Positions 34,601 through 45,596 of a DNA stretch of 64,000 bases are shown in pieces. The stretch spans positions 12,142,388-12,206,387 of the forward strand of contig NC_051855.1 of assembly GCF_905115235.1 (NCBI RefSeq), given 5' to 3'. How positions within the stretch are numbered: the first letter of the stretch is position 1; every line of letters begins with the position of its first letter. A model generated the notes under the pieces. It had not been told where the DNA came from and did no database searches. It saw nothing but the letters and a program-made list of their open reading frames with translations. Origin of the DNA: Hermetia illucens. Taxonomy: Eukaryota > Arthropoda > Insecta > Diptera > Stratiomyidae. The position numbers and the translations under genes are program-made.

Positions 34601-35555
34601 CGTCGATCGTGGATCGTGTAGAGGTAAAGATGAAACGAGCTCTCACAGCTTATGGGCTGTGCAGACGAACCTTTGCCTCGACATGGGGACTCAGGCCTCA
34701 TGTGATAATGTGGATATACGTTGCCATCATTAGGCCGATGTTCGTATATGCATCCGTAGTGTGGTGGGTTAAGGTGAGACAAAAAGGTTTTCACCACAAA
34801 CTAGTCGCACTGCAAAGAACTGTTTGTCTGGGCACCACTGGTGCCATGAGCACGACATCCGGCGGAGCTCTGAATGCACTACTCAATTTGCAGCCCCTGG
34901 ATATATTTATTCAAAGCACTGCAATGAGAGCAGCTCATAGGCTAATTCGATTAGATCTATGGGAAAACAACGGATGTGGGGGGCACAGAGCATTGGAAGA
35001 GTTACTGGGAGGACTGAATCCAGTTCTTACAATGCCTTCCGATTCTCGTGTCCCCATGCATCTGTTTGGTAGAAGATATGTAGTTACCCTGAAGCGTAGA
35101 GAGGACTGACCCAGAGGAATGCGTGGCGGGATATACGGAAGTCTTCTACACCGATGGTTCAAAAACAGAAGAGGGTTCTGGAACCGGAGTCTACCTCTCG
35201 AATAAAAACGAGAAGTGGGCTTTTCCTTTGGGACAATATACCACGGTTTTTCAAGCCGAAGTTTATGCGATCCTAAGGGTGGCAAACTGGGTGATTGACG
35301 AGCGGTTGAAGGGCAGGCGCATCGCAATCTGCAGTGACAGTCAAGCTGCACTGAGGGCATTGAGCAGTCCTTTGATCACCTCGAAAATCGTTCAGGAATG
35401 CAGAAACCGTTTGAACTCTATGTCTAGATTCAATACGGTGGAACTACTCTGGGTACCTGGTCACTGTGGCATAGAGGGAAATGAAATCTCGGACGCTTTA
35501 GCGAAAGAGGGGTCAATCTCAACAAGATACCAATATGTTGTTCTCAATATATAGT
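34601..35555 (+). mobile_element. LINE fragment: RT C-terminal region plus RNase H
   Basis: The first frame (to about 35109) reads VIMWIYVAIIRPMFVYASVV, then ALQRTVCLGTTGAMSTTSGG and LQPLDIFIQSTAMRAAHRLI. A second frame from 35123 is an RNase H with VFYTDGSKTEEGSGTGVYLS, TTVFQAEVYAILRVANW, ICSDSQAALRALSS and LLWVPGHCGIEGNEISDALA. This retains the Asp, Glu, Asp and His positions expected for activity. It is joined head to head with the R1-like copy at 34600. The element is truncated at both ends. Confidence 0.82.
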
Positions 35556-36085
35556 AGGATTTATAGAAACACTAAGTGGAAATCATAAACGACACTAAAA
35601 GAATTATTGAAGAGAAATCGAGGCCGAACACACTATCCTCAAGTAGGTCACATCGATTGTAAAATAAAAACTGTGCATACTCACAAAACAAGATTTCCAT
35701 ACACATAGATTAGCGCCTTCCACTATCTTTTTAACGAAGGAATCTACGATGCGTAACTATATGAAATACACCAACAGGCTTTACGCACTTCTTGAAACTA
35801 AGCATAAACCACCATGACATGAATTTGAGCTGCATATGTACAACACCCAACGTAAAATCAGATTATTCTTCCGCTACTAGGCCAAGCCTGCAAATCAATT
35901 AACAAAGCCCTACGCTATGCATATCTAAATACATGAGGATATCAAGTAACATTTCCTGATGGCGATGACTTATTTTTATTGGAATTTACGCGAAGAACTT
36001 GTCGCATGCATGCTAGTGGGGAAAATGGAATGAATAACCATGCACGGGGGAAACAATAAAACAACAGAAAGATTGATTGATAAAT
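35556..36085. other. Intergenic sequence, nothing recognised
   Basis: This short AT-rich spacer lies between two LINE fragments. No coding frame, repeat or RNA gene is seen. Confidence 0.5.
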
Positions 36086-38185
36086 TAAATAAACTAAGGT
36101 GGAACCACCGTACGGTATTACATCACGGGGCGGAGTCAGCTCTTTTTAGCTTGATCCCCTTTCGTCTCTACGCGGCGTACGTAACCGTGCTTTTCTGGTC
36201 TCCTCTGCCTTTCGCAGTTCGCTATGGATAGATACGACCATGGAGTTGATCGCATCCCAGTCTTCCTGACATGCTAGCATTCTTTGCACCAGATTCTCTG
36301 GTACCAGCACTTCTTCTAGAGTCTCCTCTAGGTTCTTCCTTTCCTCCACAAACCTTGGGCAGTGGAAGAATACATGCTCTGGTTCCTCTGGGACTCCATC
36401 GCAGTTTAGACAATCAGGTGAGGTATCTAGTTTAAACCTGAACAGGTACTAGCGATAGCCTCCATGCCCCGTGAGAAACTGAGTAAAGTTATAGTTAATC
36501 TCATCGTGCCGTCTCTCCAACCACTCCTTGATGACAGGGAGAGCCTGTGTGTCCACCGACCCTTTCCCGAGCGTTCCCAACGCTCTTGCCATCTATTTAG
36601 AGATCTCTCCCTCCGGCGTTCTTCGTCTGCGATGAAGGAGAGATAGACTTCGCACTATATATATTCGTCATCTCATCTGCCAGGATGTCAATGGGCATCA
36701 TTCCTGAGACAGTCCTGAATGCCGAGCACACCCTTAGGGCTGTTCTTCTGTAGACTGAACTCAATTTGTTAACGTTAGATGTAACCTGCAATGCCTTTCT
36801 CCAAACTGGAGCTGCATAAAGCAGGATCGAACTCACTACCCTAGCTATAAGCAACCTGGAAGCATGTCCTGGCCCTCCCACGTTCGGCATCATTCTTGTC
36901 AGGGCCACACTCGCAGTGGATGCTTTGTCGTAGACATACTGCACGTGTGGCTTATAGCTAAGCTTCCCATCTATCATCACTCCCAAGTATTTGATCGCAG
37001 GCTTAGAAGTGATGATATGATTCCCAATGTGAATACGGGCGCTTGGTGATGAGGACCGCTTCCGTTTTTTCCTCCACAAGTGCTAGACCAGAACTCTTTA
37101 GCCAACCCTTAACAGCACTGATCGCTTCGCATGAGTGTAACTCAGCATCTTCGAGATGCTTTGCGACAACAACCAGCGCTATATCATCGGCGTAGCCCAC
37201 CACCGTGGCTTCCTCCGGAAGGGGAAGATTAAGAACATCGTTGTACATGATGTTCCACAGCAGTGGGCCCAGTACGGAGCCCTGTGAGACAACGTACTCC
37301 TGGGGTCCGTCATCGATATCATACCAAAGCCTCCGTCCTTATAAATAGCTGTTGACAATAGCTGCAAGATAAGCGGGAATACCAATCTTCGCCGGAGATT
37401 CCCATATTAGGTTCCAATTGGCCGAATTGAATGCATTTCTCACATCCAGGGTCACTACTATGCAATATTTGCTAGTACTGCCCTTTCCGTGGATTGCATC
37501 TTCGGCCAAGCCGGTAACCAATTTGATGGCATCAATGGTTGATCTGGCTTTACGGAACCCATACTGTCGATCTAAGAGACCTCCCTGGCTCTCGACAACC
37601 GAGAGTAATCTATTAGTAATGCTAGAGCGAGCATTTTGCCCACAGTGTCCAAAAGACAAATAGGTCTGTAGGAGATTGGCTCATCTGGAGGTTTGCCAGC
37701 CTTAGGCAGTAGCACCAACTTCTGTCGTTTCCATGATGCAGGAAATATCCCCTCGGACATGCACGCTTCGGACAACTCAGCGAACATGTCCGGTCTGGAT
37801 TTCACGGCAAGCTTAAGGGCCTTATTTGGCACGCCATCTAGATCCGGAGCTTTGTTATCTCCTATCCTAGCGCAGATCTCCAGCAGCTCGTCACTGGTGA
37901 CCGGCGGTATTGCCATGTCGTTCAGAGGTCGCTGGAAGCTCTCTATGCCCTCCTCTTGCTGAGGGAATAACCCCTGGATAATTTTTAACAAGAGTGAAGG
38001 GCACGTGATCTGCGGGGATGATCGGACTCTGAATCGTCCCATCACGATTATATAGGCGCTCCCCCACGGATTTACGTCCGCTTCTAAACAGAGCTCTTTA
38101 AAGCATTCCCTCTTGCTCCGTTGGATGGCGAGCTTGAGGGTTTTGCGGGCTTCCTTATAGGCGCGCTCTTTTTGCCCTTAGTTGA
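36086..38185 (-). mobile_element. R1-like LINE, older diverged copy
   Basis: Minus-strand pieces in order are: PQITCPSLLLKIIQGLFPQQ; a segment with TSDELLEICARIGDNKAPDL; WKRQKLVLLPKAGKPPDEPI; QYGFRKARSTIDAIKLVTGL; CIVVTLDVRNAFNSANWNLI; VVGYADDIALVVVAKHLEDA (active site YADD); and the C-terminal LVQRMLACQEDWDAINSMVV. It is the same family as 31985-34600 but clearly diverged and broken into at least five frames. The 5' end is cut in the linker before the RT. Confidence 0.82.
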
Positions 38186-38469
38186 TTCTACCTACCGCTG
38201 TTAGCTCAGCTTAAGAAACTGTGAGAACGGCACAGATTGTTCTTTGAATAAAGCGTTCCCAAGGTATCGGCCTCTAAGATCCGAAGAAACCACTCAGTCT
38301 CCTCCTCTGCTTCACATTGACTGCATGTAGCCCTGACAACCACCGCTAAAGGTAATACCTTAAGAAATAGTGTCTTTTCAATCCGTACTAAAGTCTTCAT
38401 GATTCCCGTCGTGGAAAGGCGTTTCCGGCCTCCTGTACGTTATCGAAATATTGACTTGCAGTTTTCAGT

Positions 38470-38545
38470 TGAGTTATTAAGGCAAACCTAGGCAGACCTA
38501 GACCGGATACCGGTTGTTGTGTCGTTGATGATGATGATGAATATG
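38470..38545 (+). mobile_element. Short LINE 3' tail with (GAT)n
   Basis: GACCGGATACCGGTTGTTGT is followed by a GTTGATGATGATGATGA microsatellite tail. It is the plus-strand version of the 3' end described at 21258-21600, severely 5'-truncated. Confidence 0.7.
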
Positions 38546-38729
38546 GATGCGAACATGTACAGCGATATTTTGAAAAAGTCTGCATTTCTCTGCGCTCAAC
38601 TCGGACTGCAATATAGGCTTGGCGATGGTCCCATTTATGAACGTCTTCTCGAATAATGGAGAAGCATTCCAGCCAAATGTATCCAACGTTTGGTTCAATC
38701 CATGTCACTGGTCAGTGAAGGCCCCACGT

Positions 38730-39108
38730 ACTCGAGGAGGGTGATCAGACCCGAGTCTGCAAGGCGCTCATCTGAAGTGGCTTGGGTCACGAAGCCTCAC
38801 CGGAGGTTATCTGGTACCATGTGAACCGGGACGGCCCTCTGAGACCATATGCTCCAGGAGAATTCCTGGAGGATGTGTTCCCGGCCCGGTTATTTGCGGT
38901 TGGCCCCCTAGTGGGAGTTTCATGGTGGTTGTGGTTATGCCTACATCGCAGGCAGAGCTCCTCGGAGCTTAAGCGTGGAGTTGCGCTGTACAACTCGGGT
39001 GCCGTACCCCTTAGTTGCGGTAGAGGTGTTAGATAGGCGTCGCATCCACTGGTGTGAATGCTGAGCCTGCACTCAGTATAAACCAGGCCCGCTATGCTTG
39101 CATGGCGG
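38730..39108. repeat. 379-bp dispersed element, copy 1
   Basis: The block starts ACTCGAGGAGGG and ends CTTGCATGGCGG. It matches 56752-57130 over exactly the same length with a low level of differences. It is GC-rich with no coding frame. Satellite array 2 begins immediately after it. Confidence 0.9.
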
Positions 39109-40915
39109 AGATATAACCGTTTAATGTTTTTCCAAAGATCCCTCCAAATTTCAGCAATTTCCCTAGCACCAAGACCCCTCAACCTTTATACCATTTTGAA
39201 GCTCAGACCCACCCCCGATAGTAGTGATCACGAATTAAGGCTCTTTTCCAGAAATTCTGAATATTAAAGGTGTTACAAGCGTTTATAATTTTTCCCAAGA
39301 TTCGTCGAAATTTCCACTATTTTCCTGATACCCACACTCTCTGAACGAAATGCTGTTTTCAAGCTCAGACCCTCTCCCGATAGCAGTGACCACGCCAACC
39401 TATACGGGGTTTTATAGGTGGGACCCCGGAGAAGGTGTCGATCACGAATTTCGCTCGCTTTCTGGAAATCCGCATTACTAACGCCGTTACAAGGGATCAA
39501 AGGGTTCCCAGGGTTCTTGGAAACGTCGGAAATTTTCCTGGGACCCACACAAGCCAACCTACATACCATTTTGAAGCTCAGATCCTCCCCCGATACCAGT
39601 CATCACGCCAACCTATACGGGGTTTTACAGTTGGGACCCCGGCGATGGTGGTGATCACGATTTTCGCTCGCTCGGCGAGAGGCGCTCGGATTAAAGTTTT
39701 TCCAGGGCTCCTGGAAACGTCGGGAATTTTCCTGGGACCCACGCAAGCTAACCTACATACCATTTTAAAGCTTAGACCCTCCCCCAATAGCAGTCATTAC
39801 GTCAACCTATACGAGATTTTACAGTTCAGACCCCGGCGATGGTGGTGACCACGAATTTCGCTCGTTTTCTGGAAATTCGTAGTACTAACGGCGTTACAAG
39901 GGATCAAAGTTTATCCAGGATTCCTGGAAACGTCGGGAGTTTTCCTGGCCCCTACCCAACCCAACCTACGTACCAGTTTGTAGCTCAGATCCTCCCCTGA
40001 TGGTAGTGATCACAATTATTGCCCCCGTCTTTCAAAATTAAGCATATTAACGGCGTTGAAAGCGTTTAAACTTTTTCCCAAGGTTCCTCCAAATTTCAGG
40101 AATTCTCCTGGCACCCAGACCCCCCGACTTACATACCATTTTGAAGCTCAGACCCTTCCCCGACAGCAGTGATCTCGAATTGAGCCTTTTTTCTAGAAAT
40201 TCTGAATATTAACGGCGTTACAAGGGTTTATAATTTTTCCCAAGTATCCTCGAAATTTCGTCTATTTTCTTGATACCCACACTCTCTGAACGAAGTGCCG
40301 TTTTGAAACCCAGACCCTCCCCCGATATCAGTAATCACGCCAACCTATACGGGGTTTTATAGGTGGGACCCCGGCGAAGGTGTCGATCACGAATTTCGCT
40401 CGCTTTCTGGAAATTCGCATTACTAACGGCGTTACAAGGGATCAAAGTTTATCCAGGATTGCTGGAAACGTCGGGAATTTTCCTGGGACTCACGCAAGCC
40501 AACCTACATACCATTTTGAAGCTCAGACCCTCTCCCGATACCAGTGATCACCCCAACTTATACGGGGTTTTACAGGTGGGACCCGGCGATGGTGGTGATC
40601 ACGAATTTCGCTCGTTTTCTGGAAATTCGTAGTACTAACGGCGTTACAAGGGATCAAAGTTTATCCAGGATTGCTGCAAACGTCGGGAATTTTCCTGGTC
40701 CCTACCCAACCCAACCGACGTACCATTTTGTAGCTCAGATTCTCCCCTGATGGTAGTGATCACGATTATTGCCCCCTTCTTTGAAAATTAAGGATATTAA
40801 CGGCGTTGAAAGCGTTTGAAGTCTTTCCCAAGATTCCTCCAAATTTCAGCAATTTTCCTGGCACCCAGACCCCCGACCTATATACCATTTTGAAGCTCAG
40901 ACCCTCTTTACTAAG
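39109..40915. repeat. Satellite array 2
   Basis: These are the same monomer types and block order as 19831-21257, for example GAAGCTCAGACCCTCCCCCG, ACGGCGTTACAAGGG, CCTATACGGGGTTTTA and GGCGATGGTGGTGATCACGA. About eight to nine monomers are present. The array starts at the boundary of the 379-bp element. It ends within a monomer at about 40910, where AT-rich sequence takes over. Confidence 0.9.
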
Positions 40916-41667
40916 CAGAAGAGATATAGCACTGAAACTTATTGAATATAAGAGAATAAAACCATTAAGTAAGCTAGCGTATATATTTCTTCTTTTCTTC
41001 TCAACCAAACATTCTTACCTTTACTTATAAATTCCATACTTTACAGTAACTGCGATACAGTAAGAAATATGAAACAATTACTGTCTATTCAATATTTGTT
41101 GAGCACTCTTTCTCAAAATACAAAGTAGAAATGAATACAAATATTTTCTGATAAAAACTTATCATCTATTTGATAAACAGCCATGAAAAATAATACGTTG
41201 GAATACATCCAATATTATAATACGTTGAAATAGTCATGCAATTGTCAGTTAAAATGGTAGTAGATAGAGGCAGGGTATCATTGTTTCAAAATTTTTTCAA
41301 AATGGAAACAATTTAGTGCATATAATGCCGAGATCATAACACATGCTAGGAGGTAATGGTGGCTGCATTACTTTTGTCCGGAATGATGATTTGATGCGTT
41401 TTCGGTCCGTTTCTGTCCATGATTTTTGACCATTTAATTTTCTGCTCTTTTGAAAAATACCCTTACCTATTACTTACAATTGCTAGAAATAATTGCAAAA
41501 TTTCAAACCCCTTTTTCTTGAAAATATCTTTCTGATACATGAGTTAAAAATTACATTTACTATATGGTTAAATTTCGATCACAATAATTACTCCTTTATA
41601 TCCTATGTCTTTTGTAGTTGGAATTTATTATTGCTACCAACGTACCCTTACTACTTTCTGTTTTAAC
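40916..41667. other. Zyxin downstream region
   Basis: This is AT-rich sequence without coding frames. TTTATT at 41624-41629 (AATAAA on the minus strand), about 40 bases past the zyxin stop, is a candidate polyadenylation signal. Confidence 0.4.
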
Positions 41668-44188
41668 TTACAACTCTGTTGTCATACGATTGGTTAAAGC
41701 CTGCACACGCTGAGCGTTACAACTTTTACAAAGAACATGATCATCCAAAGGATAACAGCCACGTCCTTCCGCTTCAGATGACAAAAGAAGGCCGCAGTCC
41801 TTTTTAAAAAAGAAGAAAAAATCGAATATTCTTAGGATGAAAAATTTATGGTCCATTTAATTAGATAAATCAAAGCAGTTCTGATCAAAGAGTAGAGGAT
41901 ATTTTATGGAGTGGAGACACGATGCAGGACATGCAGCTGTATTACTCCATATGCGTATAAGGACACAAGGAAACAATTATGAAAAACAAAGCATAAACAC
42001 TTACCTCGCATTTATAACACTTGAAATGAAAACTACGATCCAGTGCGACGACACGAACAGTTTCTTCCTGGCCAGGTTCGGGCATAATTGGTTGCTGGCA
42101 AACACAACATCTTGGAGCGAATTTCCTGTAATTGGGATAGAAGAAATGGAAAGAAGTAAAAGAAAATTTGCTGACTTTCTTTCAGCTCCACCTCTTAATT
42201 TTAGTACAGAGTTTTGCTGCCAGAAATCTAGCCTAACTTACTTGTGAAAATCTTCGATACAGTAGTTCTGATTCGTAGCATCAACAGTAAATGGTATGCC
42301 ATCCAAACTATTGCCGCATACTACACAGCAAAAGCAACCGGGATGATATGGCTTTCCAGTTGCTCGTAATATCCTTTCCAATATCGGTTTCATACAAACC
42401 GAGCATTTTTCTAATGTATTCAAATAGTCTTCTTCGCAATATGGCTCGCCATCGAACGCATAAAATGGCTTTCCTTGTAAATTCATGTTGCATTCAGAGC
42501 ATGTAAAGCAATTGATGTGGTATATCTGCTCCATAGCCGTACAACCAGAAGATTCACCGACAACACGCTCGCCACATTTAACACAGATTCCTTTATTGAA
42601 AAGTATTCTGTATAAACCAAGAGTTTTTTTGAACAGATTCGCAGTCGCTATCTTACCGTAACTGTCTATGTCAGTCCCAGAGTCCATTGAATGGACGAGA
42701 AGATTGGTCAACGCCTCAACCTCAGCTTCTTTGCGACCAGGCAGCTTCCCTTCACAGCCAACCTGACCAATGCCATTTTTACTGCTGGTGGAGGTTGCGG
42801 TCATGGTGTTACAGCCCAAAGAGTCGCTTGGCGCTATTTGTGATCCATTCACATAAGAAGTGTATAAGGAATAATTCGATCGAGACGAAAGCTGACTAGG
42901 TGGCCGCGGATTAATTGGCTCATAAATTGATTCATAGTTTGAGAGGCTCTAAATGGGATCGAGAAGATGATTATGCGATGATGATGATGAACTTGTACTG
43001 CCTTACCTGGGAAAGGTCGCCATAGCCATAGTACTCGGAGGAGTTACTTCCACCCCCGGTTGCCTGCGAATTCGGCTCGTACGAGCTGTAGACGTTCTGA
43101 TACTGCGCGTTTGCATAGATCTGCTGCGGATCATTTCGAAAGTGCGGTGAACGGCTTACAGCAGTATTCAGATCGCCCGTTGACTGATCTAGCATTGCAG
43201 CGGTGGCTCGTTGTGCGTGGTAGAGCGAAGGAACTTGTTTATTGGCTGGTTGGCAAGTTTGCGCCACATTTGTTCTATTGAACGGCGCGTATTGAGACAT
43301 TTGCGGGAAGTTGTCGGTCGCGCGACGCAGCTCACTGTATGACGAGCTAACTGGACTGGGAGGTGGTGGTAAATCGTCCTCATTTGTTTGGGGACGATAA
43401 TCAAAATTTGACGAGTCAAGAGCTAAATTCAGGGGCGCAGGAACAGGCGGAATTTCAAATGGCGGCGGAGGAGGCAACTCACCTGATTAAAATAGGAACA
43501 GAAGAGATTAAAGCAATTAAAAGACCAACGACGACGACTTACCAAAACCTACGTTACTGTAGACTATTTGGTTTTGAGTTACTCGCGAAGCAGCATTGAT
43601 TTCTTCGCTGTTGGATGGTTGCTGTACTTGGTACCGAATATTGCTATAAACCACTGCATCTGGGTTCGCTCCAATAGCTGGTTTTCCTCCACCAGTACCT
43701 AAATGATCGACATTTGTGTAGACATGATAGCCGCCGCTCGGGGATGCCCCAATGTTTGGATCCTTTTCCAATGAAGCTGGGCCGGATGCTACACTATCGC
43801 GACCCACACTTGCCGCTCTTTTTTCGAGTTGCTTTTTATGATGTTCCAATGCCTCCAGCTGCTGATCCAATATAATTGAATTGTCCAGTGTCATTTTCAT
43901 ATTGCTATAAGCGTTTTGTTTACGAATCGGCTCACTGGATTGCGCTATTTCACCCGCAACTTGTGACTTTTTCAAAGGTTTTGGCGGTACAGCTGGACCA
44001 ATTTTCTTAGAAAGCGTGCCGGAGGCTTGTTGTTGATGGTGTATGGGCATCAACCCGACATCGCTCCCACCAATTGATACAGAATCTCCAGAATTCAACG
44101 CAGATCCAGACGTGCTAGTGTTCTTCGGTGACAACGCCCGGCTTGTCATCAGCTTTAGTTGTGCCAACTGTTCATCGAGTGCATCCAT
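41668..44188 (-). CDS. Zyx: Zyxin-family protein with three LIM domains
   Basis: Minus-strand exons 44188-43543, 43482-43007, 42948-42657, 42590-42242, 42125-42005 and 41799-41668 splice in phase to 671 residues. I chose the ATG at 44188 ([14 protein letters not shown]) because the frame upstream has no earlier ATG. The N-terminal about 470 residues are Pro- and Tyr-rich with two proline tracts ([14 protein letters not shown] and [10 protein letters not shown]) of the kind that bind EVH1 or SH3 domains. Three LIM domains follow: [36 protein letters not shown]; and [17 protein letters not shown], ending [15 protein letters not shown]. The Cys/His ligands are all present by eye. Zyxin, LPP and TRIP6 proteins act at focal adhesions and actin fibres, and fly zyxin also signals in the Hippo pathway. 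The last exon sequence is almost that of vertebrate LPP. Intron 3 is only 66 bases, in frame and stop-free. Confidence 0.95.
42591..42656 (-). other. 66-base in-frame stop-free intron before LIM1 of zyxin
   Basis: The minus strand has donor GGTAAGATAG and an acceptor ending ATAAAG. Reading through adds 22 residues ([20 protein letters not shown] and neighbours) between SYG and ICVKC without a stop. Family comparison ([13 protein letters not shown] in vertebrates) favours splicing. Confidence 0.75.
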
Positions 44189-44869
44189 TGTTTTGAAATG
44201 TTTTGAATGAGGAAACACAAATTTTTCTCCAATGCGGATGGGAATGAGATCAGATTCCGCGTATTTATTGAAACTAGCTTTCACTGGAGTGATTCCTTTA
44301 ACTTTTAGGACTTAAAACTCGAAACAAACTATCACAGACCACCCTGGCATGGGTGTGCGCCATCAACTGTTTCTTTGCGTACAGCCGCGAATTCCGCATC
44401 TGACACAGTGCGGAAATGATATCAAAGAGTAAATATTTTATCGATTTTCCGCAAAGCTTCCGGTAAACGGCTTGCAGTCACAATGAAAGCAACGAAAGCT
44501 AAACAAAGGCCGATGAATCACACAAACGTGTAATTTTGCACTGTCAACAGTGGGCAAGTACACTGGAATGACTACCGTGTCGAGATATGTCAAAATATCT
44601 GGTATGGGCAGTGCTAAGTGATAGGAGCGCAGACTGCGAGTTAGCATTAGCAATGGGAATCGACAGAAGCAGAAATAACAAATGTATGAATCACCAGTTT
44701 GCGTTGTAAACAGTGTCTGCGGCCATTTAGTGCTTGCTACGCCCTCTGTACCGTTCCATTAGGAGATCGTGTTAAGCCGCGGTCGCCACCGTGTCGCAAT
44801 TAGATTGTAAGCGCAACCGTTTGTAGACAGGCATTTGCCTCGTAATTGTTTTAGCATATTCAGAAATAA
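44189..44869. other. Zyxin upstream region
   Basis: This is the probable zyxin promoter and 5' UTR on the minus strand. A CTGTCAACAGTG word lies near 44538. No other gene is seen. Confidence 0.35.
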
Positions 44870-45075
44870 AATCAACAGCGGAGAAGTAAAAAGAATACGA
44901 GGCAGACCCTGCCTGAGATGGAACAATGGCGTAGGTCAGGACGCCAGACAGCTTTTAGGGATATCGAATTGGTGGACGATCTCGGCGCAAAACTGGGATG
45001 TTGGGAGTTTTTTATTAAGGCAGGCCTATACCGGATACCGGCTGTTGCGCCGTTGATGATGATGATGATGATAAG
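44870..45075 (+). mobile_element. LINE 3' end with (GAT)n tail
   Basis: The plus-strand frame has IRGRPCLRWNNGVGQDARQL and LGISNWW. It is followed by GGCAGGCCTATACCGGATAC, GTTGCGCCG and a run of ATG repeats. It is the best preserved of the short 3' ends of this family in the window. Confidence 0.8.
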
Positions 45076-45329
45076 TAAAAAGTGCACGCAATTTAGATAA
45101 GCCGTGCCCCGATAAACGCGAACTTCGTCCGCTACTCCTCCAAAAGCCAATTGCACTTACAGTATGGCGTAAAAATGATTCAATGTTGTTTGAATGTGTG
45201 AAGATTCCCTTATTACACCGCATGTATTGAAGTTACCAGAACAATTTATTTATTTTTCATATTCTATAATGTCTGAATAACCCATTCGCTTTGATATTAG
45301 GCCTCTCTTTTTTGTCTCCCGCTTTCTCA

Positions 45330-45594
45330 TAAAAGGGAACAGTAGTACCGCATTGACTTAATTTTGCACCGGCGTGGCCTCCTTCGGAACCGGAAGGTCA
45401 AGTGCATCATTGTATATGAGGGTCCACAGCAGTGGGCCAAGCGCGAAGCCCTATGGAACACCTGTGGAGGCAACGTACTCTTTGGGTCCATGATCGGTAT
45501 TATACCAGAGCGTCCATTCTCGCAGGCAGCTATCAACAATAGCTGCGCGATAGGTGGAAGCACCAATCGTGACCAGGCACTTTCGTATAAGCTT
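45330..45594 (-). mobile_element. R1-like RT scrap
   Basis: The minus-strand frame has YRAAIVDSCLREWTLWYNTD and HGPKEYVASTGVP. This is the region just before the RT PQGSxLGP motif of the R1-like family. It is cut on the right by the tail of the adjacent LINE. Confidence 0.7.
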
Positions 45595-45596
45595 AA

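Noticed and set aside
39273-40750. Open frames of 68-137 codons in satellite array 2
   Set aside because: They follow the monomer pattern on both strands and have no family match. The array is non-coding.
44189-44284. Longer N-terminus of zyxin reading MKASFNKYAESD upstream of the chosen ATG
   Set aside because: The upstream codon at 44284 is GTG, not ATG, and the segment adds no family feature, so it is probably 5' UTR.
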